The notes under the pieces were generated by a model. It was not told the DNA's origin and searched no databases. It saw nothing but the letters and a program-made list of their open reading frames with translations. Position numbers and translations under genes: made by a program. From Rosenbergiella epipactidis (lineage in GTDB: Bacteria; Pseudomonadota; Gammaproteobacteria; Enterobacterales; Enterobacteriaceae): 64,000 nt of DNA. Every line of letters starts with the position of its first letter. The first letter of the stretch is position 1. This document shows, piece after piece, positions 48,160-59,361 of this stretch. Location of the stretch: positions 62,001 to 126,000 of the forward strand of contig NZ_JABBFQ010000001.1 of NCBI RefSeq assembly GCF_018494055.1, read 5' to 3'.

Positions 48160-49209
48160 ATGACAAGTACCCCTGGCCCCCTAATGTTGGACGTCGAGCA
48201 GTATGAGCTCGATGCGGAAGAGCGCGAATTACTGCAACACCCATTAACTGGAGGGGTGATCCTGTTTGCGCGCAACTACCACGACCCTGAGCAATTGGCG
48301 CATCTCGTTCAACAGATCCGTGAAGCCTCACACACGCGCCTGGTGGTCGCAGTGGACCAAGAGGGCGGGCGAGTGCAACGTTTTCGTGAAGGGTTTACGC
48401 AACTCCCAGCGATGCAATCTTTCCTTGCGCTTAGCGCGACTGTCGATGAGGCGATTCAGATCGCTCGCGAGACGGGCTGGCAGATGGCCAGTGAGATGAC
48501 AGCAATGGATATTGACCTCAGTTTTGCCCCGGTATTAGATCTTGGCCACATCAGCTTAGCCATTGGTGATCGGGCCTTTAGCGATCAGCAAGACAAAGTC
48601 TTACCTGTGGCAGCAGCCTTTATGGAAGGTATGCACAGTGCAGGCATGAAAACTACCGGCAAACATTTTCCAGGACATGGTGCGGTTGTCGCGGACTCCC
48701 ATAAAGAAACGCCTATCGATTTGCGTGAAGCCAGTGAAATCCGCCAGAAAGATATGGCAATCTTTCGTCATTTTATCGAGCAGCATCAGCTTGATGCGAT
48801 GATGCCTGCCCACGTGATTTATCCAACCATTGATGACCGTCCCGCCAGTGGTTCACCTTATTGGCTGAAAGAGGTTCTGCGTAACGAGCTGGGCTTTAAA
48901 GGCGTAATTTTCTCTGACGATCTGCATATGGAAGGTGCTGCCGTAATGGGGAGCTACCCTGAACGCGCAAAACAATCGCTGAATGCCGGGTGTGATGCGA
49001 TCCTCGTCTGCAATCACCGCCCGGGTGTGATCAGTATTTTGGACCAGCTACCGGTTTCTCAGGCTGCTGGCCTTGAACGCCTTTACCATCATGGCCGCTT
49101 CGAATGGAAAACACGCCAACAGCATCGTCGTTGGGTAACGAATCATCAACAATTAGCGACTTTCCAGCAGCGTTGGTTAGAAGCAAAGCAGACTGCGCGC
49201 GACCAGTAA
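48160..49209 (+). CDS. nagZ: Beta-N-acetylglucosaminidase NagZ
   Basis: Cytosolic GH3 enzyme removing GlcNAc from recycled anhydro-muropeptides. 349 residues. [29 protein letters not shown] (catalytic-loop His) and the nucleophile Asp in [11 protein letters not shown] are conserved. ATG 48160 with AGGA is preferred over an in-frame TTG at 48139. In E. coli ycfP follows; it is absent. Confidence 0.95.
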   Translation: MTSTPGPLMLDVEQYELDAEERELLQHPLTGGVILFARNYHDPEQLAHLVQQIREASHTRLVVAVDQEGGRVQRFREGFTQLPAMQSFLALSATVDEAIQIARETGWQMASEMTAMDIDLSFAPVLDLGHISLAIGDRAFSDQQDKVLPVAAAFMEGMHSAGMKTTGKHFPGHGAVVADSHKETPIDLREASEIRQKDMAIFRHFIEQHQLDAMMPAHVIYPTIDDRPASGSPYWLKEVLRNELGFKGVIFSDDLHMEGAAVMGSYPERAKQSLNAGCDAILVCNHRPGVISILDQLPVSQAAGLERLYHHGRFEWKTRQQHRRWVTNHQQLATFQQRWLEAKQTARDQ

Positions 49210-49218
49210 TCGTCAAAA

Positions 49219-49240
49219 GGGGCCAGCATGGCCCCCATTT
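49219..49240 (+). terminator. Probable nagZ terminator
   Basis: GGGGCCA/TGGCCCC 7-bp stem with a GCA loop, then CATTTA, 9 bases after the nagZ stop; T tract weak. Confidence 0.6.
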
Positions 49241-49304
49241 ATGACTCCCACCACGTTTTTTTATCCTATCAAACAACTTAATTTATGCATCTGTGCCAAT
49301 CGAC

Positions 49305-49318
49305 TTGATTGAGATCAA
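49305..49318 (+). promoter_or_regulatory. FNR-binding site upstream of ndh
   Basis: TTGAT-TGAG-ATCAA matches the FNR consensus half-sites exactly. It lies 130-143 bp before the ndh start, consistent with the known anaerobic repression of ndh by FNR in E. coli. Confidence 0.85.
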
Positions 49319-49447
49319 ATTTATTACGCTGAATAATCTGAGCGTGCTATGCTGAAATCAGTGAACGATTTTACTTTATAACCCTATGTTAATTAAGTTT
49401 ATTCTTAACATTAATTTAACTAGGGAAGGTTAATCTTTGGGGGTCAT

Positions 49448-50752
49448 GTGACTACGACGAAACAAAAAATTGTAATAGTAGGTGGCGGAGCAGGGGGATT
49501 GGAACTTGCTACGCAACTCGGAAATAAGCTGGGACGTAAAGGCGAGGCTGAGATCACGCTGATTGACCGCAACCCGACGCATCTATGGAAACCGTTATTA
49601 CATGAAATTGCTACCGGATCGATGGATGAAGGGATCGATGCGTTGAGTTATATGGCTCATGCACACCATCATCATTTCCAGTTCCAATTAGGGAGTCTGG
49701 TGAATATTGACCGCGAAACTCAGCAACTCGAACTGGCCCCTATCCACGATGCGCAAGGTAATGTATTAGTGGAGACACGTAGCATTGGTTACGACACCTT
49801 AGTGATGGCACTGGGCAGTACCTCGAATGACTTCGGTACACAGGGCGTCAAGGATCACTGTATTTATCTAGACAACCCTCAGCAAGCGCATCGTTTCCGT
49901 AATGAAATGCTGAATCAGTTCCTGAAACACTCGTCTGCGCAACAGAACGATAAGCCGGTGAATATCGCGATTGTCGGCGGTGGTGCGACGGGCGTGGAGT
50001 TATCCGCCGAGTTGTATAACGCCGTCAAACAGCTGAACAGCTACGGCTATAAAACCTTAGGCCGTGAAGCACTTAATGTCACCTTGGTCGAAGCGGGTGA
50101 ACGTATTCTTCCTGCCTTGCCGACCCGTATTTCGGCGGCGGCGCATCAGGAATTGACCAAATTAGGGGTCCAAGTTAAAACAGGGACCATGGTCACTAGT
50201 GCACAACAGGATGGCTTAAATACTAAAGACGGTAGCTTTATTGCAGCAGATCTGATGGTGTGGGCCGCAGGGATTAAAGCACCGGATTTTATGAAAGAGA
50301 TCGCGGGCTTAGAAACTAACCGTATTAACCAGCTGGTGGTTCAGCCGACGTTACAAACCACGCGTGATGAGAATATCTATGCGATTGGTGACTGTGCCAG
50401 CTGCGCGCTACCTGAAGGCGGCTTCGTGCCACCGCGTGCGCAATCGGCTCACCAAATGGCGTCACAAGTTCTGAAAAATATCTTAGCGGCGCGTAAGGGT
50501 AAGCCACAAACGGCGTATAAATATAAAGACCATGGGTCATTAGTGTCGCTGTCGCGTTTCAGTACTGTCGGAAGCTTGATGGGTAACCTTATGCACGGTT
50601 CGATGATGGTAGAGGGACGTATTGCCCGCTTAGTTTATCTATCACTGTACCGTATGCACCAAGTTGCCTTACATGGCTACTTCCGTACCGGATTAATGAT
50701 GCTTTCAGGTAGTATCAATAAAGTTATTCGACCGAAGTTAAAACTGCACTAA
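49448..50752 (+). CDS. ndh: NADH dehydrogenase type II
   Basis: Non-proton-pumping NADH:quinone oxidoreductase, peripheral inner membrane, 434 residues as in E. coli. FAD loop VGGGAGG (near 11) and NADH loop [11 protein letters not shown] (near 180), YAIGDCASC, and the C-terminal membrane-binding helix ([25 protein letters not shown]). Start is GTG at 49448; the overlapping ATG runs straight into a stop. Confidence 0.96.
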   Translation: MTTTKQKIVIVGGGAGGLELATQLGNKLGRKGEAEITLIDRNPTHLWKPLLHEIATGSMDEGIDALSYMAHAHHHHFQFQLGSLVNIDRETQQLELAPIHDAQGNVLVETRSIGYDTLVMALGSTSNDFGTQGVKDHCIYLDNPQQAHRFRNEMLNQFLKHSSAQQNDKPVNIAIVGGGATGVELSAELYNAVKQLNSYGYKTLGREALNVTLVEAGERILPALPTRISAAAHQELTKLGVQVKTGTMVTSAQQDGLNTKDGSFIAADLMVWAAGIKAPDFMKEIAGLETNRINQLVVQPTLQTTRDENIYAIGDCASCALPEGGFVPPRAQSAHQMASQVLKNILAARKGKPQTAYKYKDHGSLVSLSRFSTVGSLMGNLMHGSMMVEGRIARLVYLSLYRMHQVALHGYFRTGLMMLSGSINKVIRPKLKLH

Positions 50753-50759
50753 AGTCAGG

Positions 50760-50783
50760 GGCCGCGAAAGCGGCCTTTTTTTT
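50760..50783 (+). terminator. Rho-independent terminator of ndh
   Basis: GGCCGC stem, GAAA tetraloop, GCGGCC, then eight T residues, 8 bases after the ndh stop. Confidence 0.95.
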
Positions 50784-50976
50784 CGCGCTTTTTCCACTCA
50801 CCTCTCGCTGCTGGCAGATAAAATAGCGATACACAATTTTCAGCAGAGTCTTATCCTAATTTTCTCCATAATTCCGATAGCTGATACTAGATTGCTTTGG
50901 CACACTCAGCGCAGTGATTGCGTAAGCAAAGTGTTAACCCTGTATCCATCAACCAGAATAAATTGCAGGAGAGAAT

Positions 50977-51528
50977 ATGAATAAATCATTAGTTGCCGGT
51001 GTTGGTATCGGTGCATTAGCCGCGTTAGGGGTTGCAGCCGTTGCAGGCAGTCATTTCACGCAACAACCGCCACAATTTGCTGAAGTCATTGCTGTACAGC
51101 CGCAGACCGAAACGGTTACAACACCACACGAAGTCTGCCGTAATGTGAATGTGGTCCATCGTCGATCGGTACAAGATGAAAACCGTATTACCGGTTCGGT
51201 ATTAGGTGCCGTAGCAGGAGGGGTATTAGGCCACCAGTTCGGAGGCGGACATGGACGGGATATTGCAACCGTCGCTGGCGCACTGGCAGGAGGTTATGCG
51301 GGGAATCAAGCGCAGCAAAGCCTACAAAATAGCGATACCTATCAGACCGCTCATCGTCGTTGCTCGACGCAATACACGCAGGAGCAACGCACTAAAGGGT
51401 ATAACGTGACCTATAAGGTCGGGGATAAACAAGGCACGGTTATGATGGATCATAAACCCGGTTCGGTGATCCCGCTGGACGCGCAAGGAAATCTGAAACT
51501 AAGCGAACCCACCGTTCAGAAGAGCTAA
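50977..51528 (+). CDS. ycfJ: YcfJ, glycine-zipper outer-membrane-associated protein
   Basis: 183-residue exported protein with an N-terminal hydrophobic segment (about 4-25) and a glycine-zipper 2TM-like stretch (GSVLGAVAGGVLGHQFGGG then ATVAGALAGGYAGNQ). Function unknown. AGGAG precedes the ATG. In E. coli comR, bhsA and ldtC lie between it and mfd; none is here. Confidence 0.9.
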   Translation: MNKSLVAGVGIGALAALGVAAVAGSHFTQQPPQFAEVIAVQPQTETVTTPHEVCRNVNVVHRRSVQDENRITGSVLGAVAGGVLGHQFGGGHGRDIATVAGALAGGYAGNQAQQSLQNSDTYQTAHRRCSTQYTQEQRTKGYNVTYKVGDKQGTVMMDHKPGSVIPLDAQGNLKLSEPTVQKS

Positions 51529-51535
51529 CCCTAAA

Positions 51536-51555
51536 CAGCCACCCTTGGGTGGCTG
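51536..51555. terminator. Bidirectional hairpin between ycfJ and mfd
   Basis: CAGCCACC/GGTGGCTG 8-bp stem with a CTTG loop, between convergent stops; a short T run follows only on the minus (mfd) side. Confidence 0.65.
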
Positions 51556-51564
51556 TAAGACGAT

Positions 51565-54500
51565 TTACTGAGCCTTCACGCGATGTTTATCCATCTGCGC
51601 TAACAACTCCATTAACCAATCAATCCGTAATTGACGTTCAGTTAAGTCACGGGTAAAACGCAGTTTTACCGGTCCTTCCAGCTTCCACTGTTTCGGATCT
51701 TGTTGCAGTAAGCCAATCAGCCAGCCTGGATCGACATTATTGTGTTCCGCAAACTCGATATAACCGCCTTTCTCTCCGGCCTCAATCTTCGCAATACCTA
51801 ATGATTCAGCGTGAAGACGGATCTCCGTTTGCATCAAGAGATTACGTGTCGGATCCGGTAATAGCCCGAAACGGTCGATCATCTCGACCTTAATATCGTT
51901 CAATTCTGCCGATTCGCTGGCACTGGCAATACGTTTATACAGCGATAAGCGGGTATTGATATCAGAGATAAACTCATCGGGAATTAACGCTGGCATCCGT
52001 AACTCGACATCGGTATGGCGCTGTGACAGGTCTTCTAGCGACGGTTCTTTGCCCGCTTTGAGCGACTCTACGGCATTTTCCAGCAGCTCCATATAGAGTG
52101 TAAAACCAAGCGTTTCCATCTGGCCACTCTGGTCATCCCCCAGCAACTCACCGGCACCACGGATCTCTAAATCATGGGTGGCCAAAGCGAATCCAGCGCC
52201 TAAATCCTCCAGTGAAGCGATGGCTTCTAAGCGTTTACGGGCATCGGTGGTCATCGCTTTAGGATGAGGCGTTAGTAACCAAGCATAAGCTTGATGGTGC
52301 GAACGCCCCACGCGACCCCGTAATTGGTGGAGCTGTGCCAAACCGAAGTGATCGGCGCGCTCAATGATAATAGTGTTCGCAGTAGGAATATCGATACCTG
52401 TCTCGATAATGGTGGTACAGACCAGCACATTGAAACGTTGATGGTGGAAATCGTTCATCACTTTTTCCAGCTCACGCTCCCGCATCTGTCCGTGTCCGAT
52501 ACCGATTCGCGCCTCAGGCACCAACTCGGCTAATTTCTCTGCCGCTTTGTTGATGTTTTCGACATCGTTGTAGAGATAATAGACTTGGCCGCCACGCAAT
52601 ATTTCACGCAGGATGGCTTCACGCACCGTTAGGGCATCGTACTCACGGACAAAGGTTTTGACCGCCAGACGTCGGGCAGGGGGCGTAGCGATGATAGAGA
52701 GATCACGCATACCGCTCATCGCCATATTTAAGGTGCGAGGAATTGGGGTGGCGGTTAAGGTTAAGATATCGACATCCGCACGCATCGCTTTAATGCGTTC
52801 TTTATGGCGAACGCCAAAGCGATGCTCCTCATCGACAATCAGTAGCCCAAGGTCGGACCACTGCAGATCGCTCATCAGTAACTTATGGGTACCGATCAGG
52901 ATATCGACCTTACCGTCGGCCGCATCTTGCAGCACTTGGCTTTGCTCTTTCGCGCTACGAAAGCGAGATAACATCTCGACACGTACCGGCCAGTCGGCGA
53001 AGCGATCACGGAAATTATCGTAATGTTGCTGTGCCAATAAGGTGGTCGGGACCAGTACGGCAACTTGCTTATTATTTTCAACTGCGAGGAAGGCGGCACG
53101 CATCGCGACTTCGGTTTTACCGAAACCGACATCACCACAGACTAAGCGGTCCATGGCCAGCGGTTGGCACATATCGCTGATCACTGCGCTGATGGCTTGT
53201 TTCTGGTCGGGGGTCGTGTCATAGGGGAATGATTCGCAGAATTGCTGATAATGTTCACGGTTCTGAGTGAAGGCAAAACCGGTTTTTGCCGCGCGCTGCG
53301 CATAAATATCCAGCAACTCTGCCGCAACATCACGCACTTTCTCCGCCGCTTTCTGACGTGCACGGTTCCACGCATCACTGCCCAGTTTATGCAGCGGTGC
53401 ATTCTCATCAGCTCCCCCCGCATAACGACTAATAAGATGCAGCGACGAGATAGGGATATAGAGTTTTGCTTCATTGGCGTAGTTCAGCACCAAGTATTCA
53501 GCGGTGACACCGCCGGTCTCCAAGGTGGTCATGCCGACATAGCGCCCGACACCGTGGTCGAGGTGCACCACCGGTTGTCCGGGATGCAGTTCGGCTAAGT
53601 TGCGAATCAGCACATCTGGGTTAATCGCCCGACGCGTATCTTGACGACGGCGTACCACACGCTCACCTAATAGGTCATTCTCACAGATAAAGATGAGTTG
53701 TTGTGGTGCGGCAATAAAGCCTTTTTCCGCCGCGCCGACCATTAGGTAAGCACCCGCTTGCTGCGCATCAGTGAACTGAGTGATAGAGGTCGGGCGTAGC
53801 TTAATACGCGCCAACATCTCCTGCAGACGCTCGCGGCGACCCTGACTTTCTACAGAAAAGATTACGCGATCCTCGCGGTGTGCTTCTAACAGGGTGCGCA
53901 GCGGATCGAGCGGGTTCTGTTGATTATCCGGTTGATGAAGCGCCGGTAAAACTGCGTAACCTAAGTTAGTATTAGCGGCTTTTTTAGGCAGCGCTTGCGA
54001 TAATAATTGGATACGTGGCCAGCGTTTTAATTCGGCAAATAAAACATCGGGCGCTAACCAAAGGGCAGCCGGTTCGACTAGAGGCCGCATCGGGTCAACA
54101 CGACGATTCTCATAACGGTTACCGGTGTCTTGCCAAAAACGTTCACTGCTGCCAGCTAAGTCACCGGTATTGACCAACAGCGTTTGTTTCGGGAAATAAC
54201 TAAAGAGCGGCGGCAATGGCTCATCAAAAAACAGCGGCTGCCAGTACTCTATCCCTGCGGGTAAGGTGCCGCGAGAGACTTGCTGATAAAGATGTTCCGA
54301 TTCACGCAGCACATCAAATTGTTCACGCCACTGGGTACGAAAGCGCTCGATGGACGCTTTGTCCGTCGGGAATTCATGCGCAGGCAGCAGGCTAATGGCC
54401 TCGACTTCGTTAAGCGTGCGTTGCGTATCGGCATCGAACGAGCGTAGGCTATCGATCTCATCATCGAGGAAATCCAAGCGATAAGGGGCTTCACTGCCCA

Positions 54501-55020
54501 TCGGGAAGAGATCGAGCAGTGCACCACGGGTCGCATATTCACCGTGGACCATCACCTGTTCCACGTGGCGATAGCCCGCTTGGTCGAGTTGACGAATCAA
54601 GGTATCGCGAGAGAGTTTATCCCCGCGCTGCATCACTAAGGCATGGCTATGCAGGAAGCTGTGCGGGCAGACACGCTGCATCAGCGTATTAACCGGCAGG
54701 ATCAATAAGCCTTTCTCCATCAATGGCAGCTGATAGAGCATGGATAAACGGCTTGAAATAATATCTTGGTGGGGGGAGAAGCTATCGTAAGGAAGCGTTT
54801 CCCAATCAGGCAAGGTATTCACATTCAGGGTAGTGAATTGGCCGATTTCACTGGTTAACTGCAGTGCATTTTGCATATTACTGGCGATCAAGACCACCAA
54901 GCCATCATGCTGTTCTGCGATGCGAGCCGCCTCAATGGCAAAGGCAGAGCCAACCAGTTCACCTAATTGCCGCACATCGCCTGCCTTACTCGGCAGCGAA
55001 TATTGCTGAATATCCGTCAT
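51565..55020 (-). CDS. mfd: Transcription-repair coupling factor Mfd
   Basis: 1151-residue DNA translocase that removes stalled RNA polymerase and recruits UvrA. UvrB-homology module at the N-terminus, RNAP-interaction (CarD-like) domain VVHLDHGVGRYVG, helicase motifs (VCGDVGFGKTEVAMRAAF, LIVDEEHRFG, TATPIPRTLNMA, LRGRVGRS) and the TRG tail. Full length and intact. Confidence 0.97.
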   Translation of the reverse strand: MTDIQQYSLPSKAGDVRQLGELVGSAFAIEAARIAEQHDGLVVLIASNMQNALQLTSEIGQFTTLNVNTLPDWETLPYDSFSPHQDIISSRLSMLYQLPLMEKGLLILPVNTLMQRVCPHSFLHSHALVMQRGDKLSRDTLIRQLDQAGYRHVEQVMVHGEYATRGALLDLFPMGSEAPYRLDFLDDEIDSLRSFDADTQRTLNEVEAISLLPAHEFPTDKASIERFRTQWREQFDVLRESEHLYQQVSRGTLPAGIEYWQPLFFDEPLPPLFSYFPKQTLLVNTGDLAGSSERFWQDTGNRYENRRVDPMRPLVEPAALWLAPDVLFAELKRWPRIQLLSQALPKKAANTNLGYAVLPALHQPDNQQNPLDPLRTLLEAHREDRVIFSVESQGRRERLQEMLARIKLRPTSITQFTDAQQAGAYLMVGAAEKGFIAAPQQLIFICENDLLGERVVRRRQDTRRAINPDVLIRNLAELHPGQPVVHLDHGVGRYVGMTTLETGGVTAEYLVLNYANEAKLYIPISSLHLISRYAGGADENAPLHKLGSDAWNRARQKAAEKVRDVAAELLDIYAQRAAKTGFAFTQNREHYQQFCESFPYDTTPDQKQAISAVISDMCQPLAMDRLVCGDVGFGKTEVAMRAAFLAVENNKQVAVLVPTTLLAQQHYDNFRDRFADWPVRVEMLSRFRSAKEQSQVLQDAADGKVDILIGTHKLLMSDLQWSDLGLLIVDEEHRFGVRHKERIKAMRADVDILTLTATPIPRTLNMAMSGMRDLSIIATPPARRLAVKTFVREYDALTVREAILREILRGGQVYYLYNDVENINKAAEKLAELVPEARIGIGHGQMRERELEKVMNDFHHQRFNVLVCTTIIETGIDIPTANTIIIERADHFGLAQLHQLRGRVGRSHHQAYAWLLTPHPKAMTTDARKRLEAIASLEDLGAGFALATHDLEIRGAGELLGDDQSGQMETLGFTLYMELLENAVESLKAGKEPSLEDLSQRHTDVELRMPALIPDEFISDINTRLSLYKRIASASESAELNDIKVEMIDRFGLLPDPTRNLLMQTEIRLHAESLGIAKIEAGEKGGYIEFAEHNNVDPGWLIGLLQQDPKQWKLEGPVKLRFTRDLTERQLRIDWLMELLAQMDKHRVKAQ

Positions 55021-55064
55021 AAACTTAGATTATCTCATTTTATTGATGCATTAACGTTGCTGCC

Positions 55065-55108
55065 AGGAGGACAGAAACGTGATGCGCCGCGTTTTTCTCT
55101 CTCTTTAA
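55065..55108 (+). CDS. Candidate nine-codon mini-ORF before lolC (hypothetical)
   Basis: An AGGAGG site (55065-55070) is followed by GTG (55079) and ATG (55082), then codons for M-M-R-R-V-F-L-S-L and TAA. The ribosome-binding site is among the strongest in the window, and the ORF lies alone in the 272-bp mfd-lolC spacer. It could be a leader peptide for lolCDE or mere chance. No conservation can be judged here. Confidence 0.3.
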
Positions 55109-55292
55109 AGTAGCACTCTGCACTGCGAAGCGGTATTCGCTTTCATCGATAAGGGGATGCGTTTGGCGTATTTTTATACAACTAAGCGTTTTTCCGAAAG
55201 TTTACCTTGATGATCACTCCGGTAAAGGTTTCATAAAGGCGATACCTCCATTATCATTCCCATAACCTTTTTTACCGTCCGGGATGGACTAC

Positions 55293-56492
55293 ATGTATCA
55301 ACCTGTCGCTTTATTTATTGGTCTGCGTTACATGCGTGGCCGTGCAACTGATCGATTCGGGCGGTTTATTTCTTGGCTCTCAGCGATTGGTATTACCTTA
55401 GGGGTGTTGGCATTGGTCACGGTACTGTCGGTGATGAATGGCTTCGAACGGGAACTTGAAGGTAATATTCTTGGATTAATGCCGCAGGCCGTGGTATCTC
55501 AACCGGCTGGGCATATCGACCCGCAACACTTTCCTGCATCCTCTCTCAAGCTCGCGGGTGTTAACCGTGTGGCACCCTTAACGACCGCCGACGTCGTGCT
55601 GCAAAGCGCGCACAATGTGTCAGTGGGGGTGATGCTCGGCCTCGCACCGGGGGAGCAGGACCCATTACTGTCTTATATCGAGCAAGGTCCTCGTCATATT
55701 CCGGCAGCGGGAAGCTATCAAGTGATTCTCGGTGCACAACTGGCTAATCAGCTCGGCGTACAACCCGGCGATAAGCTTCGGCTAATGGTGCCCTCAGTGA
55801 GTCAATTTACGCCGATGGGACGGATGCCGAGTCAGCGTCTATTCACTGTCGCTGGGGTCTATGCAGCCAACAGCGAAGTCGATAGTTATCAAATTCTCGT
55901 CAATCAACAGGATGCTTCCCGCATCATGCTTTATCCCGCAGGACAGATTACAGGATGGCGACTGTGGCTTGACCATCCCTTAGCCGTGGATGAGATTGAT
56001 CAGCATGCGCTGCCTGAGAAATCGGTCTGGAAAGATTGGCGGGAGCGTAAAGGCGATCTGTTTCAAGCCGTTCGCATGGAAAAAAATATGATGGGGCTGT
56101 TACTGAGCCTGATCGTGGCAGTGGCAGCTTTTAATATCATTACCTCTCTGGGATTGTTGATTATGGAGAAGCAGGGTGAGGTGGCGATATTACAAACTCA
56201 AGGCTTAACGCGTCGGCAGATTATGACGGTATTTATGGTTCAGGGTGCTAGCGCCGGGATCATCGGTTCCTTATGTGGCGCGTTATTGGGCTGCCTGCTG
56301 GCGAGTCAATTAAATCATTTATTGCCGGTTATCGGCTTACTGTTAGAGGGTGCGGCATTGCCGGTTGATATTCATATCGGCCAAGTGGTGATGATCACTC
56401 TCTGTGCGATGATCTTGGCCTTATTGGCAACTCTTTATCCATCGTGGCGCGCTGCCACCGTTCAACCCGCTGAGGCCTTACGTTATGAATAA
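55293..56492 (+). CDS. lolC: Lipoprotein-releasing ABC transporter permease LolC
   Basis: Inner-membrane subunit releasing lipoproteins to LolA. 399 residues, four transmembrane helices (about 27-50 and three after 265) around a large periplasmic domain; FRYMRGRA-like [14 protein letters not shown] start, [20 protein letters not shown] and the C-terminal [19 protein letters not shown] are family hallmarks. ATG 55293 preferred over 55284. Overlaps lolD by 8 bases. Confidence 0.96.
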   Translation: MYQPVALFIGLRYMRGRATDRFGRFISWLSAIGITLGVLALVTVLSVMNGFERELEGNILGLMPQAVVSQPAGHIDPQHFPASSLKLAGVNRVAPLTTADVVLQSAHNVSVGVMLGLAPGEQDPLLSYIEQGPRHIPAAGSYQVILGAQLANQLGVQPGDKLRLMVPSVSQFTPMGRMPSQRLFTVAGVYAANSEVDSYQILVNQQDASRIMLYPAGQITGWRLWLDHPLAVDEIDQHALPEKSVWKDWRERKGDLFQAVRMEKNMMGLLLSLIVAVAAFNIITSLGLLIMEKQGEVAILQTQGLTRRQIMTVFMVQGASAGIIGSLCGALLGCLLASQLNHLLPVIGLLLEGAALPVDIHIGQVVMITLCAMILALLATLYPSWRAATVQPAEALRYE

Positions 56493-57189
56493 TACTCCTT
56501 TATTACAGTGTTCAGCGTTATGTAAAACGTATCGTGAGGGCGCAGTCAGCACCGAAGTGTTGAAGCAAGTCAGTTTTAGTATTGCCGAGCGGGAACTGGT
56601 TTCGATTATTGGTAGCTCTGGGTCGGGGAAGAGTACGTTACTGCATTTATTGGGTGGCCTAGACCAACCTACCTCCGGCGAGGTGCTCTTTAAGGGGCAA
56701 TCCCTGAATACGCTAAGTGCCTCGGCCAAGGCCGATTTACGCAACCGACAGCTTGGCTTTATTTACCAATTTCACCATTTACTGCCAGATTTTACTGCCT
56801 TGGAAAATGTGGCAATGCCACTGTTGATCGGCGGTTGTTCTGCGCAAGAGGCGGCCCATCGTGCCGATGAGATGTTGAAAGCGGTAGGCCTCAGTCCACG
56901 CGGGAAACACCGTCCATCCGAGTTATCGGGTGGGGAACGTCAACGTGTGGCAATTGCGCGCGCCTTGGTGAATAAGCCGAGTTTGGTGATGGCCGATGAA
57001 CCGACCGGGAACCTGGATGCGCGTAATGCCGATGCGATTTTCGCCCTGTTGGGGGAGTTAAATCAGAGCCAAGGGACCGCATTCTTGGTGGTGACCCATG
57101 ACCTCGCCCTCGCTAAGCGCTTAGACCGCCAGATGGAAATGCGTGACGGTGTCTTACATGCTCAGCCGGTCTTACAAGGGGTGAGTTAA
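56485..57189 (+). CDS. lolD: Lipoprotein-releasing ABC ATPase LolD
   Basis: ATPase of the LolCDE complex, 234 residues. Walker A GSSGSGKS (43-50), Q-loop YQFHH, signature LSGGE (147-151), Walker B VMADE (168-172), and the switch histidine in VTHDLA. TAATG overlap with lolE. Confidence 0.97.
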   Translation: MNNTPLLQCSALCKTYREGAVSTEVLKQVSFSIAERELVSIIGSSGSGKSTLLHLLGGLDQPTSGEVLFKGQSLNTLSASAKADLRNRQLGFIYQFHHLLPDFTALENVAMPLLIGGCSAQEAAHRADEMLKAVGLSPRGKHRPSELSGGERQRVAIARALVNKPSLVMADEPTGNLDARNADAIFALLGELNQSQGTAFLVVTHDLALAKRLDRQMEMRDGVLHAQPVLQGVS

Positions 57190-58433
57190 TGCGAGGCTCT
57201 CTCTCTTTCTTACTGGCACTCCGCTTTAGCCGTGGACGTCGTCGGGGGGGCATGGTCTCCTTGATTTCAGTCCTCTCGACCGCCGGTATTGCGCTAGGGG
57301 TCGCGGTGCTGATCATCGGCTTGAGTGCAATGAATGGCTTCGAGCGTGAATTAAACAAACGCATCTTGGATGTCGTGCCTCACGGCGAGATTATTCCCGT
57401 GCATCAACCTTTCCAGCAGTGGCAATCTTTACTTGAACCGATTGAGCAGGTGAAGGGCGTAGCGGCGGCCGCGCCCTTTATTACCTTTACCGGATTAATT
57501 GAGAGCGCTCAAAAATTACAAGCTATTCAAGTGAAAGGGGTGGATCCTCAGCAAGAGACACGATTAAGTAGCCTGCCACAATTTGTGCAAAACAATGCTT
57601 GGTCATCGTTTCATGCCGGTCAGCAGCAAATTATTATTGGCGGTGGAATTGCGAAGAGTCTCGGCCTCAAGACCGGTGATTGGCTTACGGTGCTGATCCC
57701 CAACAACGACCAGCAGAATAAACTGTTAGAACCTAAGCGTATTCGACTGCAGGTGAGTGGCATCCTACAGTTAAGCGGGATGCTCGATCATAGTCTAGCC
57801 TTAGTCCCGTTAGCCGATGCGCAACACTATTTGGATATGGGACAGTCGGTAACGGGTATTGCGTTGAAAATGCGTGACCCCTTCCAAGCACCCGCTGTCG
57901 TTCGTGCCGCTGGTGAAGCCACTCATGGTTATGTCTATATCCGTAACTGGACTTCTGATTTCGGGTATATGTATCGCGATATTCAGATGATCCGCGCCAT
58001 CATGTATTTAGCCATGATCTTGGTGATTGGGGTGGCCTGCTTTAATATCGTGTCGACATTGGTAATGGCGGTAAAAGATAAAAGCAGCGATATTGCCGTA
58101 CTGCGTACGTTGGGCGCGAAAGATCGGCTGATTCGTGCCATATTTATCTGGTACGGATTACTGGCAGGGATCACCGGAAGCCTGATCGGCGTTGTGCTGG
58201 GGGTGCTTGGCGCTCTGAACCTGACACGGCTGATTAAGGGCATTGAATCGTTGACCGGGCATCATTTTCTCTCCGGCGATATCTATTTTATCGATTTTCT
58301 GCCCTCGGTACTGCATTGGCGTGACGTTGTGATCGTGCTGTGTTGTGCGTTGTTACTGAGTTTACTGGCCAGTTGGTATCCCGCTCGCCGAGCAAGCCGT
58401 ATTGATCCTGCGCGAGTATTAAGCGGGCAGTAA
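57189..58433 (+). CDS. lolE: Lipoprotein-releasing ABC transporter permease LolE
   Basis: Second permease of LolCDE, which binds the outgoing lipoprotein. 414 residues, similar topology to Lol[33 protein letters not shown] at the start and [18 protein letters not shown] at the end. In E. coli nagK follows; it is missing and cobB comes next. Confidence 0.96.
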   Translation: MRGSLSFLLALRFSRGRRRGGMVSLISVLSTAGIALGVAVLIIGLSAMNGFERELNKRILDVVPHGEIIPVHQPFQQWQSLLEPIEQVKGVAAAAPFITFTGLIESAQKLQAIQVKGVDPQQETRLSSLPQFVQNNAWSSFHAGQQQIIIGGGIAKSLGLKTGDWLTVLIPNNDQQNKLLEPKRIRLQVSGILQLSGMLDHSLALVPLADAQHYLDMGQSVTGIALKMRDPFQAPAVVRAAGEATHGYVYIRNWTSDFGYMYRDIQMIRAIMYLAMILVIGVACFNIVSTLVMAVKDKSSDIAVLRTLGAKDRLIRAIFIWYGLLAGITGSLIGVVLGVLGALNLTRLIKGIESLTGHHFLSGDIYFIDFLPSVLHWRDVVIVLCCALLLSLLASWYPARRASRIDPARVLSGQ

Positions 58434-58492
58434 TTTATGAGGGGCTCGCTGAGTGGCGAGCACCATGTTTAACGTGTTCTGCAGGAGTTTTC

Positions 58493-59323
58493 ATGCGTAC
58501 CAGCAACCGTCGTCGCATTCGCGTCGCCCGTTTTAAAAAGAACAAGCGAAAAATGCGCCAACGTTTTCGACAATCTTATTTCGAAGATGCACGCATAGCG
58601 AAACTCGTCTCCAAACCTCTGCCGAAAGTGGTGGTACTGACCGGGGCCGGGATCTCCGCCGAATCAGGTATTGCGACATTTCGCGCCGCCGATGGCTTAT
58701 GGGAGAATCATGCAATAGAAGATATTGCCACGCCAGAGGGCTATCACCGTGATCCGCAACAGGTGCATAATTTCTATAATGAGCGCCGCCGCCAATTGCA
58801 ATCGGCTAAAATTATGCCTAACAACGCGCATCGTGCGTTAGCAAAACTGGGTACCTTGTTGGGCGATAATTTGCTGGTGGTCACGCAGAATATTGATAAT
58901 CTGCACGAACGGGCGAGCAGTGCGAATATTATCCATATGCATGGCGAGCTACTTAAAGCACGGTGTACTCAAAGCCAGCAAGTCATCACCTGGCTGGATG
59001 ATCTGCAACCGACCGATCGTTGTACCTGTTGCCAATTCCCCGCGCCGTTGCGACCGCATGTTGTCTGGTTCGGGGAGATGCCGCTGCAGATGGAAGGGAT
59101 TTATCAGGCGATTGCCGAGTGTGACATTTTTATCGCGGTGGGGACATCGGGCCAAGTCTATCCCGCTGCCGGATTTGTGCATGAAGCGAAAATTCAGGGT
59201 GCGGAAACGATCGAATTTAATCTTGAGCCGACTGCGTCGAAAGAGGAATTCATTGAAGGTCACTATGGCCCAGCCTCGCAGACGTTACCCGCATGGGTGG
59301 AGATGTTTCTTAGCCAGTGTTAA
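58493..59323 (+). CDS. cobB: NAD-dependent protein deacylase CobB (sirtuin)
   Basis: Removes acetyl and succinyl groups from lysines using NAD+. 276 residues, the long form with a basic N-terminal extension ([24 protein letters not shown]). [21 protein letters not shown] (Tyr and Arg of desuccinylases), TQNIDNLHE and the catalytic His in HMHGELL are all present. AGGAG site. ymfA, potDCBA and pepT, next in E. coli, are absent. Confidence 0.95.
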   Translation: MRTSNRRRIRVARFKKNKRKMRQRFRQSYFEDARIAKLVSKPLPKVVVLTGAGISAESGIATFRAADGLWENHAIEDIATPEGYHRDPQQVHNFYNERRRQLQSAKIMPNNAHRALAKLGTLLGDNLLVVTQNIDNLHERASSANIIHMHGELLKARCTQSQQVITWLDDLQPTDRCTCCQFPAPLRPHVVWFGEMPLQMEGIYQAIAECDIFIAVGTSGQVYPAAGFVHEAKIQGAETIEFNLEPTASKEEFIEGHYGPASQTLPAWVEMFLSQC

Positions 59324-59331
59324 GCAACAAA

Positions 59332-59353
59332 GGGCAGTCAGTGTTGACTGCCC
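59332..59353. terminator. Bidirectional hairpin between cobB and roxA
   Basis: 9-bp perfect stem GGGCAGTCA/TGACTGCCC with a GTGT loop between convergent stops; AT-rich but no clean T run. Confidence 0.65.
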
Positions 59354-59361
59354 GATTATTG

